Positions 1 through 12,071 of a DNA stretch of 64,000 bases are shown one piece after another. The notes below the pieces were generated by a model that saw only the letters and a program-made list of their open reading frames with translations, ran no database searches and was not told the DNA's origin. The DNA comes from Calliopum simillimum. Its lineage: Eukaryota > Arthropoda > Insecta > Diptera > Lauxaniidae. The position numbers were made by a program, and so were the translations under genes. The stretch lies in the NCBI GenBank assembly GCA_951812925.1, contig OX638368.1, positions 150,584,492 to 150,648,491 of the forward strand, in the 5' to 3' direction. The stretch's first letter is position 1. Every line of letters starts with the position of its first letter.

Positions 1-29
1 AATTTTATCGAGATAAAATTCAGGAATTT

Positions 30-757
30 TACGTATGCTGCTCGATATATTTCTGGCCTAACACTTAGTGTTACCAGGTGCAATCTGACATTTCTATTGG
101 AAATTTGATATTTTTTAGCATGAACGTACTCAGAACGTTATGGCGTACGACCATCATTTGTGTTGTTTACAGTGACTTGAAAAAATCAATTTGGCAAAAA
201 AATGGAATTAACTCGTGAATATATTCATGCGATCATTTTTTTTTGGATTATCACGACAAGAGTGCATCGGTGAACTTAAATCTTTGTATGGCGATGAAGC
301 ACCATCCTATAGTACTGTGAAAAACTGGTTTAATGAATTCAATCGTGGCCGACGCTCGCTCAAAGACGATGTCCTTGAAGGTCGTCCAAAAACGGCCGTT
401 GTGGCAGAGAACATTGATGCCGTGCGTGAACTAATAATGCAACATCGTCATGTGACATACCGTGAGATAGAGGCATCTTTGGGCATTAGTTCCCATCCAA
501 TACATTCGATTTTGCATGAACACTTAGTTGTAAAAAACGTATGTTCTCGTTGGAAACCCCATAATTTATCAATTGCTTAGATTTTCAATGGAAAAATTGA
601 TTTTTTTAACTCACTGTAAACAAAACAAATAGCACTTGCACATCAAAACGTTGTGACTACGTTTATGCTAAAAAATTTCAAACTTTTGTAGGCCTTGCCA
701 GATTTTAGCTTTTGATATTAGTGTTGCCTAGGCCAGAAATATATCGAGCAGCCCACG
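30..757 (+). mobile_element. Mariner-like DNA transposon, internally deleted, with long inverted repeats
   Basis: The two ends are imperfect inverted repeats of about 160 bp. The left end reads GCTGCTCGATATATTTCTGG near 37-56 and its reverse complement lies at 733-752. Similarity continues inward on both sides through a TTTTTTAGCAT(G/A)AACGTA block to a shared TTTACAGTGA segment. Between them is the N-terminal third of a mariner transposase. The catalytic part is absent, so this copy is non-autonomous. The ends are approximate. Confidence 0.8.
202..580 (+). pseudogene. Mariner transposase, N-terminal helix-turn-helix part only
   Basis: Reading starts at the ATG at 202 (MELTREYI...), then needs a frame change in the T-run near 236-243 to enter the frame that runs to a stop at 578-580. 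The second frame contains SRQECIGELKSLYGDEAPSY, WFNEFNRGRRSL and VTYREIEASLGIS, which is the paired helix-turn-helix DNA-binding region of mariner transposases. A full mariner transposase is about 345 residues with a D,D34D catalytic domain; nothing of that domain remains because the right inverted repeat follows directly. It cannot make an active enzyme. The only possible product would be a short DNA-binding fragment, and the frameshift argues against even that. Confidence 0.85.
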
Positions 758-859
758 TAATACGTTATATCTCTCAATCCATGTAAGCTATTTTTATGAA
801 ATTTTGTAGGCAAAGCCCAAACAAGATTAAAATGTACCGAACGAAAAGTGGACGTAAGA

Positions 860-1060
860 ATATAATGTCACACCTACTTTTTTAACCACATTTAAATACG
901 TTAGTATACAAACTATTTTCTGAAATTTAATGGGTAGGTGCCGAATTTGGTAAGTAGGTGACGAATATGAATATCATAAACTTATTGAAAAGTGGGCGTA
1001 ATCAGATAAGATCCACGCCCACTTTTCAAATAAAGTTTACACTTCCTTAACGTGACTCTT
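860..1060. repeat. Dispersed repeat, copy 1 (pair with 9665-9890)
   Basis: This AT-rich stretch shares blocks with 9665-9890, including GAATATGAATATCATAAACT against GAATATAAATATCATGCGCT and CCACGCCCACTTTTCAAATA against CCACGCGCACTTTTCAAATA. It contains no ORF. The family is not recognised. Both copies lie just downstream of a mariner remnant. Confidence 0.55.
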
Positions 1061-1880
1061 TAGAACAAAAAAAAAAAAATTATTGGTTGCTCAAGCTGTA
1101 ATTGCTGATTAATTCCCATTAATTTGTATTATATATAAACAAAAAAACATAGGTGCATATTTTTTTTACCAATCAATCCTGCAGTAATAATCAACAAACA
1201 CACACAACATGCATTTCTGCACTCACAGATGCAATTCACAATCGCATTGCAATGACGGTGAATCCATCCATTCAACTGTACGTAATTGCGCATTGACTTT
1301 AGTCGCTCATTAGTTTAATTAGCTAACAAATTAACATGGCTCACAGTCGAAACAGAGATAGCGACAGGCGCATTAAGCGAACGTGCAACAGAGATGAAAA
1401 ATAAAGTAAAAAATACCCCTCGGACTGACGACCTCGCCACCCAACCACTCGCGCGCTATTTCTGTGAAAATGAAGAGCTTTCGAAATTAAAATAAATTTA
1501 ATTAGCAATAAATTGTGTTGTTGACCGCGTAAAATGCGTCATTTAAATGAATGAAAATAGCGGAGCAGCTTTTAAGCCCATTTGCATGAATTAAACATGA
1601 ATTAATTAATGCGAAATGGCCAGTGTGGGTGATGATAAAAATTTCAAACATTTTAATTTTAATGAAACAAAAAAAAAAAAACTTTAAATTAGATAAACAG
1701 TGGGGGCGATTTATTCAGTTTTTTATAGGAATTCGTAAAGTAGAGTTTTTTGAAATTATTTTTACTCTTCTACATTATTCCGCTCTTTGACACCCTGAAG
1801 AATGAGACGGTCACAATTCATAGTGTTAATGGGTATATTCATATTCCAGATTGTCGTGAAACATAATAATGTGTTTCTAC
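1061..1880. other. Intergenic DNA, no gene recognised
   Basis: AT-rich, with poly-A runs near 1069 and 1670. The part at 1200-1640 has few repeats and several ATTA/TTAATTAAT homeodomain-type sites. No coding sequence is supported. Confidence 0.5.
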
Positions 1881-2060
1881 AGAAAGCAGAACTATCACAG
1901 AGGAGATGCTTTATATTCTTCTACTCTTCACTTTATATTCAGCTTTTGCAGAAGTAATTGTTGCCAAACGTTTACCGTACTTACCAAAAGAGTATTGCTT
2001 ATTTTCAAACGTAACTTTAGACTTTCCCAAGTCTATGAGACCTTTCGACCTCTTAAAACT
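1880..2060. repeat. Diverged repeat related to 42285-42410
   Basis: The segment CAGAGGAGATGCT followed by TATTCTTCTACTCTTCACTT and CAGCTTTTGCAGAAGT matches 42289-42345, where it reads CAGAGGAGATGCTCCATATT ... CAGCTTTTGGAGAAGT. On the minus strand such sequence can derive from the C-terminal Cys/His region of a non-LTR retrotransposon, but no intact reading frame remains. Confidence 0.4.
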
Positions 2061-2757
2061 CAGCATTATGAATATCTGATGCACAATTACACATGTCCTG
2101 TTCAGAGTTTGCAAACTTCCTAGGTTTATTCACAATGTGTAGCTTACAGTTAGCAAATGGTACATTGGATTATATTCTAGAGCAAACGCTTGTACTTGAG
2201 TTTTGGTCTACCGTATTTTCTATTTCGATACTTTGCGTCAAAATTTTTGATAAATTTTCGGAACGTCTGGCTGGCATAGTGGCCTTGTTTCCAATTGTTC
2301 GTTTCTCATTTCATAAATTGTGTGGAAGCTTTTTCGTATTATATACAAATTTATTATATTACTTTTGAAGTCATCGAAACCAAACAACTTTTTGAATGCT
2401 AATCCTGAAAGCACATGATGTTACTGGAGTTTGGCTCCAGTTCAGATTTTATAGTACTATACAAATATATTGGGGTTTTTTCAAAGTAAATGCACTTTTC
2501 CCACGGCTTTGTCTCGTAAACCGGTCGGAGTAAAAATTATAAGAAATATAGAATATATGTAATTTACTGAAATAACGAAATCTTATTTTTAAAGGTATAA
2601 ACATAAAAACAGCATTTTAAGCATTAATATTTAGGAATATCCAAATTTTTAACTGTTTTTTCGGTTACATTAATTTTTTTAATATTTATTTTAAGATATT
2701 CAATTTCGAACTTATGCAGTCAAGAAACCTAAATTTCACCCAATTTAATTCTTTTAG
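2061..2757. other. Intergenic DNA, nothing supported
   Basis: AT-rich sequence. An open frame at 2093-2368 (91 codons) has no recognisable domain and is hydrophobic and low in complexity, so it is not annotated as a gene. Confidence 0.5.
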
Positions 2758-4500
2758 AGCTTTTCAGATCGCAACCCCGAAATAATTGCGGGGTTGTTTG
2801 CTAACTTATTTAAAAGTTATTTTTCATCTGATTTACTTAGCCCTGATATCCCCTACTTTGAATTCATGGAAACTGACCCGAAAGTTTCATTTAATGCAAT
2901 ATCTTTCTCCTCTGAACTCGTGGAGAAATATATTGCATCTATTGATGACGATATTGGAAGTGGACCTGATGGTATTCCAGCAACATTATTAATTAATTGT
3001 AGCTCTATCTTGAGTCATTCACTCAGCTTTTTATTTAATAAATCTATTAACGATAACTATTTTCCTCAATTTTGGAAGGAGTCATTCATAAGTCCAATCT
3101 CTAAGAAAGGATGTAAAAATGATGTTTCAAATTACAGGCCCATAGCCAAGCTATCATCAATACCAAAGCTTTTTGAAAAAATTATATACGATCAAGGCAA
3201 GGTGTGCTGTGGTGAAGTCATTACGTCACGTCAGCATGGTTTTGTTAATGGATCTGCCATTATATACAGTATCTAACCTTCTTGATTTCACTTCTTTTGC
3301 ATTAAACACTTTGGACTCTGGTGGGCAAGTTGACTGTATCTACACAGATTTCAGTAAAGCATTTGACAAACTACCACATAACTTAATTTTGTTTAAATTA
3401 AAAAAGCTTGGATTTCCTTTAAATTTTGTCAGTTGGATCGAATCTTATTTGTCTGATCGTTCATATCAAATAAGATTTCGGAAGGTGTTGTCACCTCCTT
3501 TCACTGCGTCTTCAGGTGTTCCGCAAGGAAGCCACTTGGGACCTCTCCTGTTTATTTTAGCAATAAATGATGTTGCTCACATTATTAAAAACTCTCATTT
3601 GCTAATATATGCAGATGATATGAAAATATACAGGATCGTGAAGGGAGTTGAAGACAGTTTCCTACTTCATTCTGACTTGAAATCTTTTGAAGTTTGGTGT
3701 TGTAAAAATAGCTTACATGTTAATTCTGATAAATGCCAAACAATGACTTTTTCTAGCAAAAATCAAATCGTAGAGTATAATTATAAATTTAATGATAAAC
3801 AAATCTGTCGTGTCGATTCAGTCAAAGACCTTGGTATAAATTTTGATGCTAAACTAACGTTCAATGAACATATTAATCAAATTTGTAAAAAATCTTCATC
3901 ACTGCTTGGCCTTATTAAATGATGGGCAAAAGAATCTAATAGCTCTTTAGTAACGGTGACTTTATATAACACAATTGTGCGTCCTCACTTAGAGTACGCT
4001 AGCCAAGTTTGGTCACCATTTTATAATATACACATTGATAGAATTGAAAGAATTCAAAAAATTTTGTTCGTTTTGCTCTTAAAGGCTTTAATTGGACGGA
4101 TTCTTCAAACATTCCTCCTTATGAGGATCGTTTGATGTTGTTACGTATGCAGTCTTTAAGTACGCGTAGAAATATAGCGGATATACTTTATCTGCATCAG
4201 CTTATTACAGGGTCACTTGCCGCACCAGAGCTTCTTAAATACATTTATTTTAATACTAACCGAAGAAGTAATCGTAACTCTAATCAATTATTTTATCAAC
4301 CGGTTAGTAGAAATAATTATATGGCTTCAGCCCCTTTTAATCGCATGACAACTCTTATAAATCATTGCGAAGTATATAGTATTAGCTTAACAAAAGGTCA
4401 ACTCAAACTTAGATTGAAAAATTATTATAATTAAATTCGTTGGTTATTGGTTGTTTTTTATTTAATGTTTGTGTTGTCCGAGCCCCACAGCATGCAGGGT
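2758..4500 (+). mobile_element. Non-LTR (LINE) retrotransposon remnant, jockey/CR1-like, 5' truncated
   Basis: A decayed reverse-transcriptase ORF runs through about 1.7 kb on the plus strand, then a short 3' tail without ORF. A stop just before the preserved part (about 2755) and the absence of an endonuclease domain show 5' truncation, as is usual for LINE insertions. It ends near 4500 without an obvious poly-A tail or target duplication. Confidence 0.8.
2761..4434 (+). pseudogene. Reverse transcriptase of a non-LTR retrotransposon, broken
   Basis: Three consecutive frames cover the reverse transcriptase and its C-terminal tail. The first (2761-3276) holds SGPDGIPATLL and NYRPIAKLSSIPKLFEKII. 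The second (to 3922) holds YTDFSKAFDKLPHNL, SGVPQGSHLGPLLFI and the catalytic YADD, followed by the thumb region with KDLGINFDAKLTF. After a stop at 3920-3922, RPHLEYASQVWSPF and the last frame (4132-4434) form the usual C-terminal tail. At least two frameshifts (about 3170-3275 and 4060-4130) and one stop break it. The order of motifs is that of jockey/CR1-type LINEs; the exact clade is not certain. The element is dead. Confidence 0.85.
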
Positions 4501-6159
4501 TAATTTTTTCTAACATTCATTCCTTGGATCATGTTATTACATACATACAACTGCATTTATGCATTTGTAGTTATGTATACAAGTGATCTGAGTGGGTGTG
4601 TTGAGAAAGTGCGAAAAAGCTAAGAAAAATTATAAAAAAATAACACATTAAAACTCATAATTTTTTCATTTTCCTAATTTATTTTAAGCTTTACTTGATT
4701 TAAAGCTTGAAGCTAAATAGTCAAGAAGGCTAATAACTGTAGTAGCTAAACTCTAATTAGAATTAAGAAGACTGAATCTTACCCTATAAAGTGCTAATAG
4801 GTCAAGGAACAAAAAGGTTATAAACGTTATAGTTTAAAATAAATATGAAATATTTAAATTTTTAGTAAGAACTCGCTCGTTTTAGACAACGTAAAAGAGG
4901 ACTCTCACTTAGAAAGTACTTATCTCAGTAAATTTTTATCCTAGAAGGATATTTCAATACGAAAATGTGAAAAATTATCAACAGTTTGTTTTTTTTTTGT
5001 TTGAAGCATAGTTTTTAAATATTCGGTCAAAGACTCACTTTTATATTCTTTAAAAGGGGGTTTGACACCCCGTTGAGTGGTGGGCCGTTTTTTCTATAGT
5101 TACTATAGTCTAATAAACAACTTTGCCAAGCTTCAAGTCCGCAGAAGTTGTATCCTCTTAGATATTTAATTTTACTATTCTAGAAACAGTTAAATGAACT
5201 ATGTGCATTGATTAAGCACTATCCTAGAAATGTACAAGTGATGCCAACGGTCAGTTTCTAGGATACTGACATTGATTAATTAACAGTTCTTTGTTTTTAA
5301 CAAGGATTTTCTTTAGAACTATCGGCTCTTTTTCATGACTACCCTTTCGTTCGTATTACTAAGTGCAGGATTATTATGTGTTTATTTTTGTCTTTTAGAC
5401 AGATAAACAAACAGAAAGAAAGGAGTATGATTCGGTATTTATCTGCAGGGGGAAGTGGGAGTTGTTTTATTCATGTACACATGTAACATGCACATTTGTG
5501 TGTGTGTGTGTTTGCGTATGTATGTTTTTCTGTCTGTCATAAAATTATAAATAATGACGAGACAAGCAATTTAAATAAATTGCGGTTGTGTTATGCGTGT
5601 GCGCATCATTAAATTTTCAATGTAGTAGTTGGTAGTGTGCACAGATACGAGATATATTCTTACACTTTCAAAAAATTGAAACTATTTTAATAAAAATTGA
5701 CATGTCCTAAGGAGTAATTTAGTAAACTCAAATCCCTTTACCCATATTTTTATTTACAAGGTCAATGTCAAGACTAAGATCAAAACAACTATTAAGACCA
5801 TTACCAACACTAATATTAAATTCTAAAATCAAATTCAAGGCTGGTACATATCTTTATGACCGTTAAAAAGTTTGACATTGTCTGACAGTTTCTTCAGACC
5901 TCATCTCTCAGTCGTGTCTAATGATGCCGTCAAATGCTTACAAAAATTCGCCGGAGGTGTTTTCAAAAACGTTCACAACTTTGTCACAGATTATGAATTT
6001 TGGATTTTAGCGTATGACCCCGAAACGAAAACCAATCGACTGATTTGATCTTTCCATTCGAAGAAAATCAAACAAAAGTTGTGCAACGTTTGAGCGAGGA
6101 GTAAAAGCATCTAAAGCCTGTGTGTGAGGCTCAAACCCACTAAAAAACTCTTTTTACAT
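4501..6159. other. Intergenic DNA with a short GT microsatellite
   Basis: AT-rich, no coding sequence supported. A (GT)n run lies at about 5497-5512. A TTAGACAGATAAACAAACAG stretch and a CAAGAC/AAGACCATTACC low-complexity patch (5760-5815) are the only notable textures. Confidence 0.5.
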
Positions 6160-6595
6160 TGTTTTATGATTTATAGAACCCTTTTAGTTTCATTGGAACC
6201 CACTCATATTTCACTGGTACATAACCTGGTGACCAAGTGGCCATTTTGAACTTGAGTATGAAAAGTTCTTATTTTCACTGGGAAAATAAACAACACTAAA
6301 TTGATATATTGTTCCAAACACTGCCTTACGGCATATAAATCCTATTTAGTTTCATCAGAATCCATTTGTGATCCAGTTGTTAGTGAACATGGGACCATGT
6401 GACCAGATTGGGTCATTGATATGAAAAGTTCTTATTTTCAAGAATAAAATTCTGGCGTTAGAAAAAGGAAACTACACTAAATAGATGTATTGTTTCTAAC
6501 TCTGTTTTATGTTCTATGGAGTTCATTTGGTTTCATTGGAATCCATTCATGTTCCAATGGTCCATGACCAGGTGACCATATGGCCATATGGGTTA
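6160..6595. repeat. Degenerate tandem repeat, about 2.5 units of 160-180 bp
   Basis: Three consecutive blocks begin near 6160, 6321 and 6502. Each carries a variant of TTTAGTTTCATTGGAACCCA, then GGTGACCAAGTGGCCA and (in the first two) ATGAAAAGTTCTTATTTTCA. The third unit stops after the GTGACCATATGGCCATATGG part. The repeat has no ORF and its family is not recognised. Confidence 0.75.
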
Positions 6596-8894
6596 AGCTA
6601 CTTAAGCTTTAGAATATTTTTTAGTCCGCCAGTTGAAGACCGCTTTTTTAGAATATGTATTACATAAATCATTTAAGCATATGATTTTCAACATCATAAA
6701 TTTGTTAAATTAACTTTTTAAAGTTCATATATTCACATTTTATTGGACCTAAATTATCTCACAAAACGTCAATGCAATAGTTTCTTTATATATTTCGGTT
6801 TCTGAACTGAGTCCTGCCAAATATTTAATCTAATATTAGAAATGAATATTTATCCAACATGGCGTATGAGTGACAATAAATACATAATTTCGCAAAGAAA
6901 GTAAAATTTATGTATCAAATGCTGGTGTAATTATTTTTTTTTTATTTTTCCTTTAATATAATCTGAATTTTCTTTCAGTGTATTATTCATTTATCAATAC
7001 ACATTAAAAGTAAGTGAGAACAAACGATGTTCGAATTTCAAAACTAATTAAAGTGAAATGGCATAACAAGCTCTCATTAACAGAGTCTCCCTACGTTTAG
7101 AGTTTAATTAATGCAACAGCAACAACAAAATGTCCCCGTTCGCTTGTAACTAATGAGTGAAGCAACAAAAAAATTAAGAATAATTCACAAAATATACATC
7201 TATATATACCTATTTACATGTATCTATGCATATCCATACTACACTCCAGAGACATTTCAGAAAATGAACACCAACAACCCACAATTGTAGACATTCGGAA
7301 TTGTAAGGATCCCCATTAAAAATTACAACTGTCGCATTACTTCAGAAAAAATGAAAAAAATATCTATACATACATATGTGTGTATATAAATTGCAACTTT
7401 TTCTATTTCCATCTCTTTTCAACACGCACGATTAAAGTTATCTTTCTCATTCTCGACTACTTGACAGTTCAGTACTCGTTGTACTTCATTAGGCAAAGCA
7501 CACGGATACCAACGCCATTATGTCGCCTAAGTGGGCCTCTACACTGCACTCCTCACTGCCTACTATTACTCCATGTAGACGTTACCGAGTAGATTTAACT
7601 ACTAAATGACCGCGCGACCCGCACATTCCCCCCGCGCACACAAATGACACACAACGTCGTTTTGAAATAAACCGCAAATTGGATGCGATATTAAATTGGC
7701 TGTGCAAAGCGCATATAAATTTCGTTCAATTTAAACAATTTGTTCGGTTGCTGGGAGGGGGGGGGGGGGGTGTCGTGTGCAATAGTGTGTGTGGTGTATC
7801 AGCGAAGAGAACAAGAAAGTGTGAATGTTTGGAATTTCAGAGAGAGCGAATGTATCACATACACACGCGGAGTGAAACGGCCAAATTTGCTGTGTGTTAA
7901 AGTGAGAAGGATGCCAACAGCAACAATATTTTATTATGCTAAGAAACTTGTGTTGCGAAAGAGCAAGCACACAACTGTTATGGTCTCTACCCAGCTCCTT
8001 TTATCATTCTTAAGCGCTTACTCTCTGTTTTTCATTTGTCAACTTGCAGTTTTTCTCCTCTTCTTTTTTTCAAGCATTTAATGATACTACGTTTTTCATC
8101 AGCATCACATCCATCTTACTTTTATATTTTGTTTTCTTCCTTCTTTCCTTTTTTTTTTTTGTTTTTTAGTAGAAAATGAAAATACTTGTCGTTCATTGTT
8201 AAGCTTCAGTAATTCACTAAATGCAGCAAGGAATGCAAGGACGAAAATGAATTATGTGCTGTTCTGGTTGAAATACAACTTCAAGTGTTGCCAACTATGA
8301 GCATTGTAGTAAACGTATCCGGAAAATATAAATAAGCATGAAGGTGGATCGATCCACCTGATCTTTGCATCCCTACCCAAAACCATATTTTGGGGGAGGG
8401 GTGACATCGCCCCTTTTTGTTCAGCGGATGCTATATTTCCAGGTGTCCTATACAATCATATGTACATATGTACCAAAATTCATTCAACTATTATAAAAAG
8501 TTTCAGAGAGCAACGCTCATGTTACCATACAGAAAAATTATACTGATCAATTCTAGTGCACTGTGTAAATTTTATCAAAATCTGTCATATAAATAGTTTC
8601 CGAGTCCATATAGGACAAACAAAAAGTCGTAACATTAATTTTTGTATTTTTTTACATTGAACTTAAATAAATCCAAATAAAAGACACATCACTTCATATT
8701 TCTGCAAAATTTTAAAATTCTGTCTAAAACTACGTTTCTACCCGAGATTTATGAGGTGATTTTTGGCTATTTCTCGTGATTTACCATGCAAAAATTAATC
8801 TATTCCTGAGGAAATTTATTAATGGTGGAGTGCAAAGTAACCTCCTTGACCACCAGAATGCGTTGCGATAGCAAAAAAGATTATGGTGTCTTAT
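6596..8894. other. Intergenic DNA with a 14-G run
   Basis: No gene is supported. Texture: AT-rich sequence, a homopolymer of 14 G at 7757-7770, a T-run near 8148-8160 and CA-rich patches around 7640-7890. Small open frames across 7679-8081 owe their length to the G-run and CA-rich sequence and show no domain. Confidence 0.5.
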
Positions 8895-9610
8895 AGTCCG
8901 TTCATATTTAGTCAGACATGTCAAATTGCAGCGCGATAGAGCCCTTTGTTGCATTTTGACAACCGATCTTTGTTGACGTGTTTGTCATCATGTTGAGTAT
9001 GGAAAAAATGATTTTCATTCTTTCATAAAACATTATTTTTTGAGGACAAAACGGCTAAGGAAACAAAAGAAAAGTTGGGTAAATATTTTGGCGCTAGTGC
9101 TCCTTGAGATAACACCGTGAAATATTGGTTTCGAGAGTTTCGTGGTGGCCGAAACTCCACTGCCGATAAATGAAATGGTGTTGGCCGATCGGAAAGTAAA
9201 GTATCGTGAGCTAGCAGATGCCACAAGTATTAGTTCTGAGCACACACGCCATATTTTGGGCGAGATTCTGCATATGAAAAAATCATCCTGCCGCTGATTG
9301 CCACGCTTGCTGACTCCAGACCAAAAACGCGAAAGTGAGCGCACTTCGAAAGCGTGTTTGACCATGCTGATGCGGAATAAGGTGGATTTTTTGGTGTCGA
9401 TTGGTGACTGTTGACGAAACTTGGATCCACTTTTATACGCCAGAGAACAGAATGAGTGCCCGGCAATGAACTGTAGCCGCCACGAGTGCTCCAAAGCGTC
9501 CGAGAGTGGTTCAATGGCTCGGAAAGGTCATGGCGTCAGTTTTCTGGGATTGTCATGGCATACTCTTCGTGGACTACCTCGAAAAAGGTAGCGAAAAAAA
9601 GCGACTATTG
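8895..9610 (+). mobile_element. Second mariner-family transposon remnant
   Basis: A mariner-type transposase ORF, distinct from the one at 202-580, runs on the plus strand with many lesions. Upstream, ACATGTCAAATTGCAGCGCG and GACGTGTTTGTCATCATG resemble mariner untranslated ends, but no matching right inverted repeat was found, so the 3' end is probably lost. The ends are approximate. Confidence 0.7.
9028..9590 (+). pseudogene. Mariner transposase pseudogene with part of the catalytic domain
   Basis: Plus-strand translation gives, in successive frames, KETKEKLGKYFGASAP, VKYWFREFRGGRNSTADK, VKYRELADATSISSEHTRHI, LTPDQKRE, VDETWIHFYTPE (the first catalytic Asp region of mariner enzymes), KRPRVVQWLGKVMASVFWDC and GILFVDYLEKG (the second catalytic Asp region). 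Several stops and frameshifts interrupt it and the reading ends before the third Asp. Because the HTH part differs strongly from the copy at 202-580, this is a different mariner lineage. Confidence 0.8.
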
Positions 9611-9664
9611 CTGTGCATTATTAGAGCAATTATTTAATTTGATACAATTTTGTCGGTTAGTACA

Positions 9665-9890
9665 AACGTGAATACCACACACTGGGCGAAAACTGAGCGT
9701 AATCAGTTAAGTATCACGCCTACTTTTTAATAATTGAAAATTATAACAGGATATATCTCGCAAGCTATATTATTGAAATTTGGTAGGCATATGCTGAATA
9801 TAAATATCATGCGCTGGTCGAAAAATTATTGTAATCAGATTAGGACCACGCGCACTTTTCAAATATAAGTTTCATTTCCTTCACACGTAC
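9665..9890. repeat. Dispersed repeat, copy 2 (pair with 860-1060)
   Basis: Shares blocks with 860-1060, such as GTAATCAGATTAGGACCACG and AAGTTTCATTTCCTTCACAC (copy 1: GTAATCAGATAAGATCCACG and AAGTTTACACTTCCTTAACG). No ORF. Confidence 0.55.
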
Positions 9891-11040
9891 TAAAGTGAAC
9901 CCTTGTTTTTAAGTATTTAGATACTCGTAGCGAAATATTTTTCTTAGTTTTTTTTTTTGATTAAATAATCTTCTATGTTTCTTTGGAATCTCAACAATTA
10001 TGTGTACCCTGGTGCTCATATAATTTAGCCACTTACATACAACAAGATTAGTCTGTTAATAACACTGCACAACAATTTAAAATCTCCAAAATAACAAGGT
10101 TCTGACAATGGATTTTGGCAAATGGGACCAAAAGAAAACATACACATGTTTTGCCGTTTTGAAAGTTTACATCTGAGGGGGGGGGGGGGATTTTTGTGCC
10201 AAATCGATATACTTAGCTGTACGATCTTTACATTGAAGTGTATTATGTATTCAGAAAACTTTTGTAGAATATTACTAGGAATATTTTTGTAAAAAACTTT
10301 AACTCTGTACATTCCCTTCATATGTGTCATTTTTACCCTTTTCTTAAAAAGTACAAAAATTACACCTAAGCCGAGGAAATATGGAGTCAGTACGTATCAT
10401 AGAAATATTTGCCATACAATTTCACTGTTAGTTGATGAACACTAAAAAAATTTAATCTTATCGCATAAGCCACAAAATCGTCAAGTCAATGAAGACTTCT
10501 CACATTGCATTTTTATTACACTTTTTACCGCATTATCCTTAAGTTTTAAGCATTTCTTGACTTTGAGTCATCCATAGTGAAATTCTTCGTGAAATATTTT
10601 TGCGGAACACTTTAATCCATTATAACCAAGTTTTTGGGAAAAGTGGCCAAACAGACCCACAAAGACGGGATATAATGGGTGAATGTGTTTTTAAGGAATG
10701 TTCCCTATGTGATTTTTTTCTGAGCTTGGCACAACAAGTTTTATCCAAAATGTAGTTTTAGAGTTTTACAGTGGGATGAAATTTCGAAAATACGTTTCTT
10801 GTGCGTATTTTAGCTAAAAAATGTTTAGCGTTAAGTATCAAATACTATTTTACTCTGTATCTTAACTCAAGGTGGAAAATTTGAGATGATTTTCATTTTC
10901 TGTTTTAAAAATAATTAAAAATAAATTTGAACTGTTTTGTATAAATATTGACGGCTATTTTTAAGAAACGAATTCTTGCTTAGTAACTGGATAAAAAAAG
11001 CTACGTTTAAATGTTTTTATTGTATTTAGTAGTATATAGT
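9891..11040. other. Intergenic DNA with a 13-G run
   Basis: AT-rich; 13 consecutive G at about 10177-10189. No gene or further repeat recognised. Confidence 0.5.
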
Positions 11041-11619
11041 AGGGTGGGTCAAATTGTATGGAGGAAATTTTATCGACCTCGGCTACCCCCCTATGTGAAA
11101 GTTCATTTAATTCTATGAATATTTGCCCAAGGAACTATACCTCTGCGTTCAACTTTAGTTCGGCGCATTTTTGATCGAAAATTGTACCTTTTATCAATAT
11201 TTTTTTTTATTTTCATACTAAATTTTAAAAATTTTTATAAAGACAAAAGTAATGTCATTACATGATTTCGCTGGTATTTTGTCAGTAATCAACTAAATTG
11301 CGTTCTGTTTACATAAAAAGTTCACCTAATGGTGTGGAATTGATGCTATATATTTAAAAAAGTGATATGAGTCAAATAGCCGATTATTATGACCGACTTT
11401 CAAAATAAACGATTCATATTTTTGGATGAATTTTTTCAAACAAAAAACTAACCTAGGCTGAAAGTTCATTCAATTCTATGAATACTTGCCCAAGGAACCA
11501 TACCTCTAGCCGAACTAAAGTTGAACGTAGAGGTATGGTTCCTTGGCCAAGTATTCATAGAATTGAATGAACTTTCAGCCTAGGTTGGTGTTTTGTTTGA
11601 AAAAATTCATCCAAAAATA

Positions 11620-11920
11620 TGTAGTAATATTGTATTATATTGGTTATCACTAGTTAACATCTGTTTATTTATTATTGTAATTATATATAGTTCTTGTTAT
11701 CAACATTGTACTGTAATTATAACTATCGATGCTTTACTGTTTTATAATTTATATTTACACATACGTTTAAACATTCATTATGTATACATACATTTAAGCA
11801 TTCACGATTGTATTATTGAGAAAACCTGTGTGCATACGCATAGAAAAGAAGAGAAGAACATTGAGTTGGCAGAATAAAAGTGACGCTCAAACTGAACAGA
11901 CGTGTCTTTTACTTGCTACA
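11620..11920 (+). repeat. 5' LTR of the Ty3/gypsy element
   Basis: Starts TGTAG and ends CTACA, a 5-bp terminal inverted repeat. GAATAAAAG near 11872 can serve as the poly-A signal. It matches 16820-17120 except for one base. Confidence 0.95.
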
Positions 11921-11923
11921 ATC

Positions 11924-11938
11924 TTCAGAAGTGGGATT
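11924..11938 (+). promoter_or_regulatory. Probable tRNA primer-binding site
   Basis: TCAGAAGTGGGATTC begins 3 bp after the 5' LTR. It looks complementary to the 3' region of a tRNA-Leu, starting a few bases in from the CCA end. The tRNA assignment is from memory of primer sites and should be treated as inference. Confidence 0.55.
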
Positions 11939-12071
11939 CTAAAAGAAAACTTTTTTTTAAATTCTTTTATTCTTTTCGCCTACATAAAAGGCCATTAAAA
12001 TTTAATAAACAAAATAAATTTAAATTATACTAAAAAGACAGTGAAATTGTGAAAAAAAAACAAGCATAATA

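Noticed and set aside
2093..2368. 91-codon plus-strand ORF as a membrane protein gene
   Set aside because: Hydrophobic and T-rich by composition, no splice or regulatory support, next to repeat sequence.
7679..8081. Open frames of up to 113 codons around a 14-G run
   Set aside because: The frames depend on the homopolymer and CA-rich sequence, with no domain and overlapping frames on both strands.
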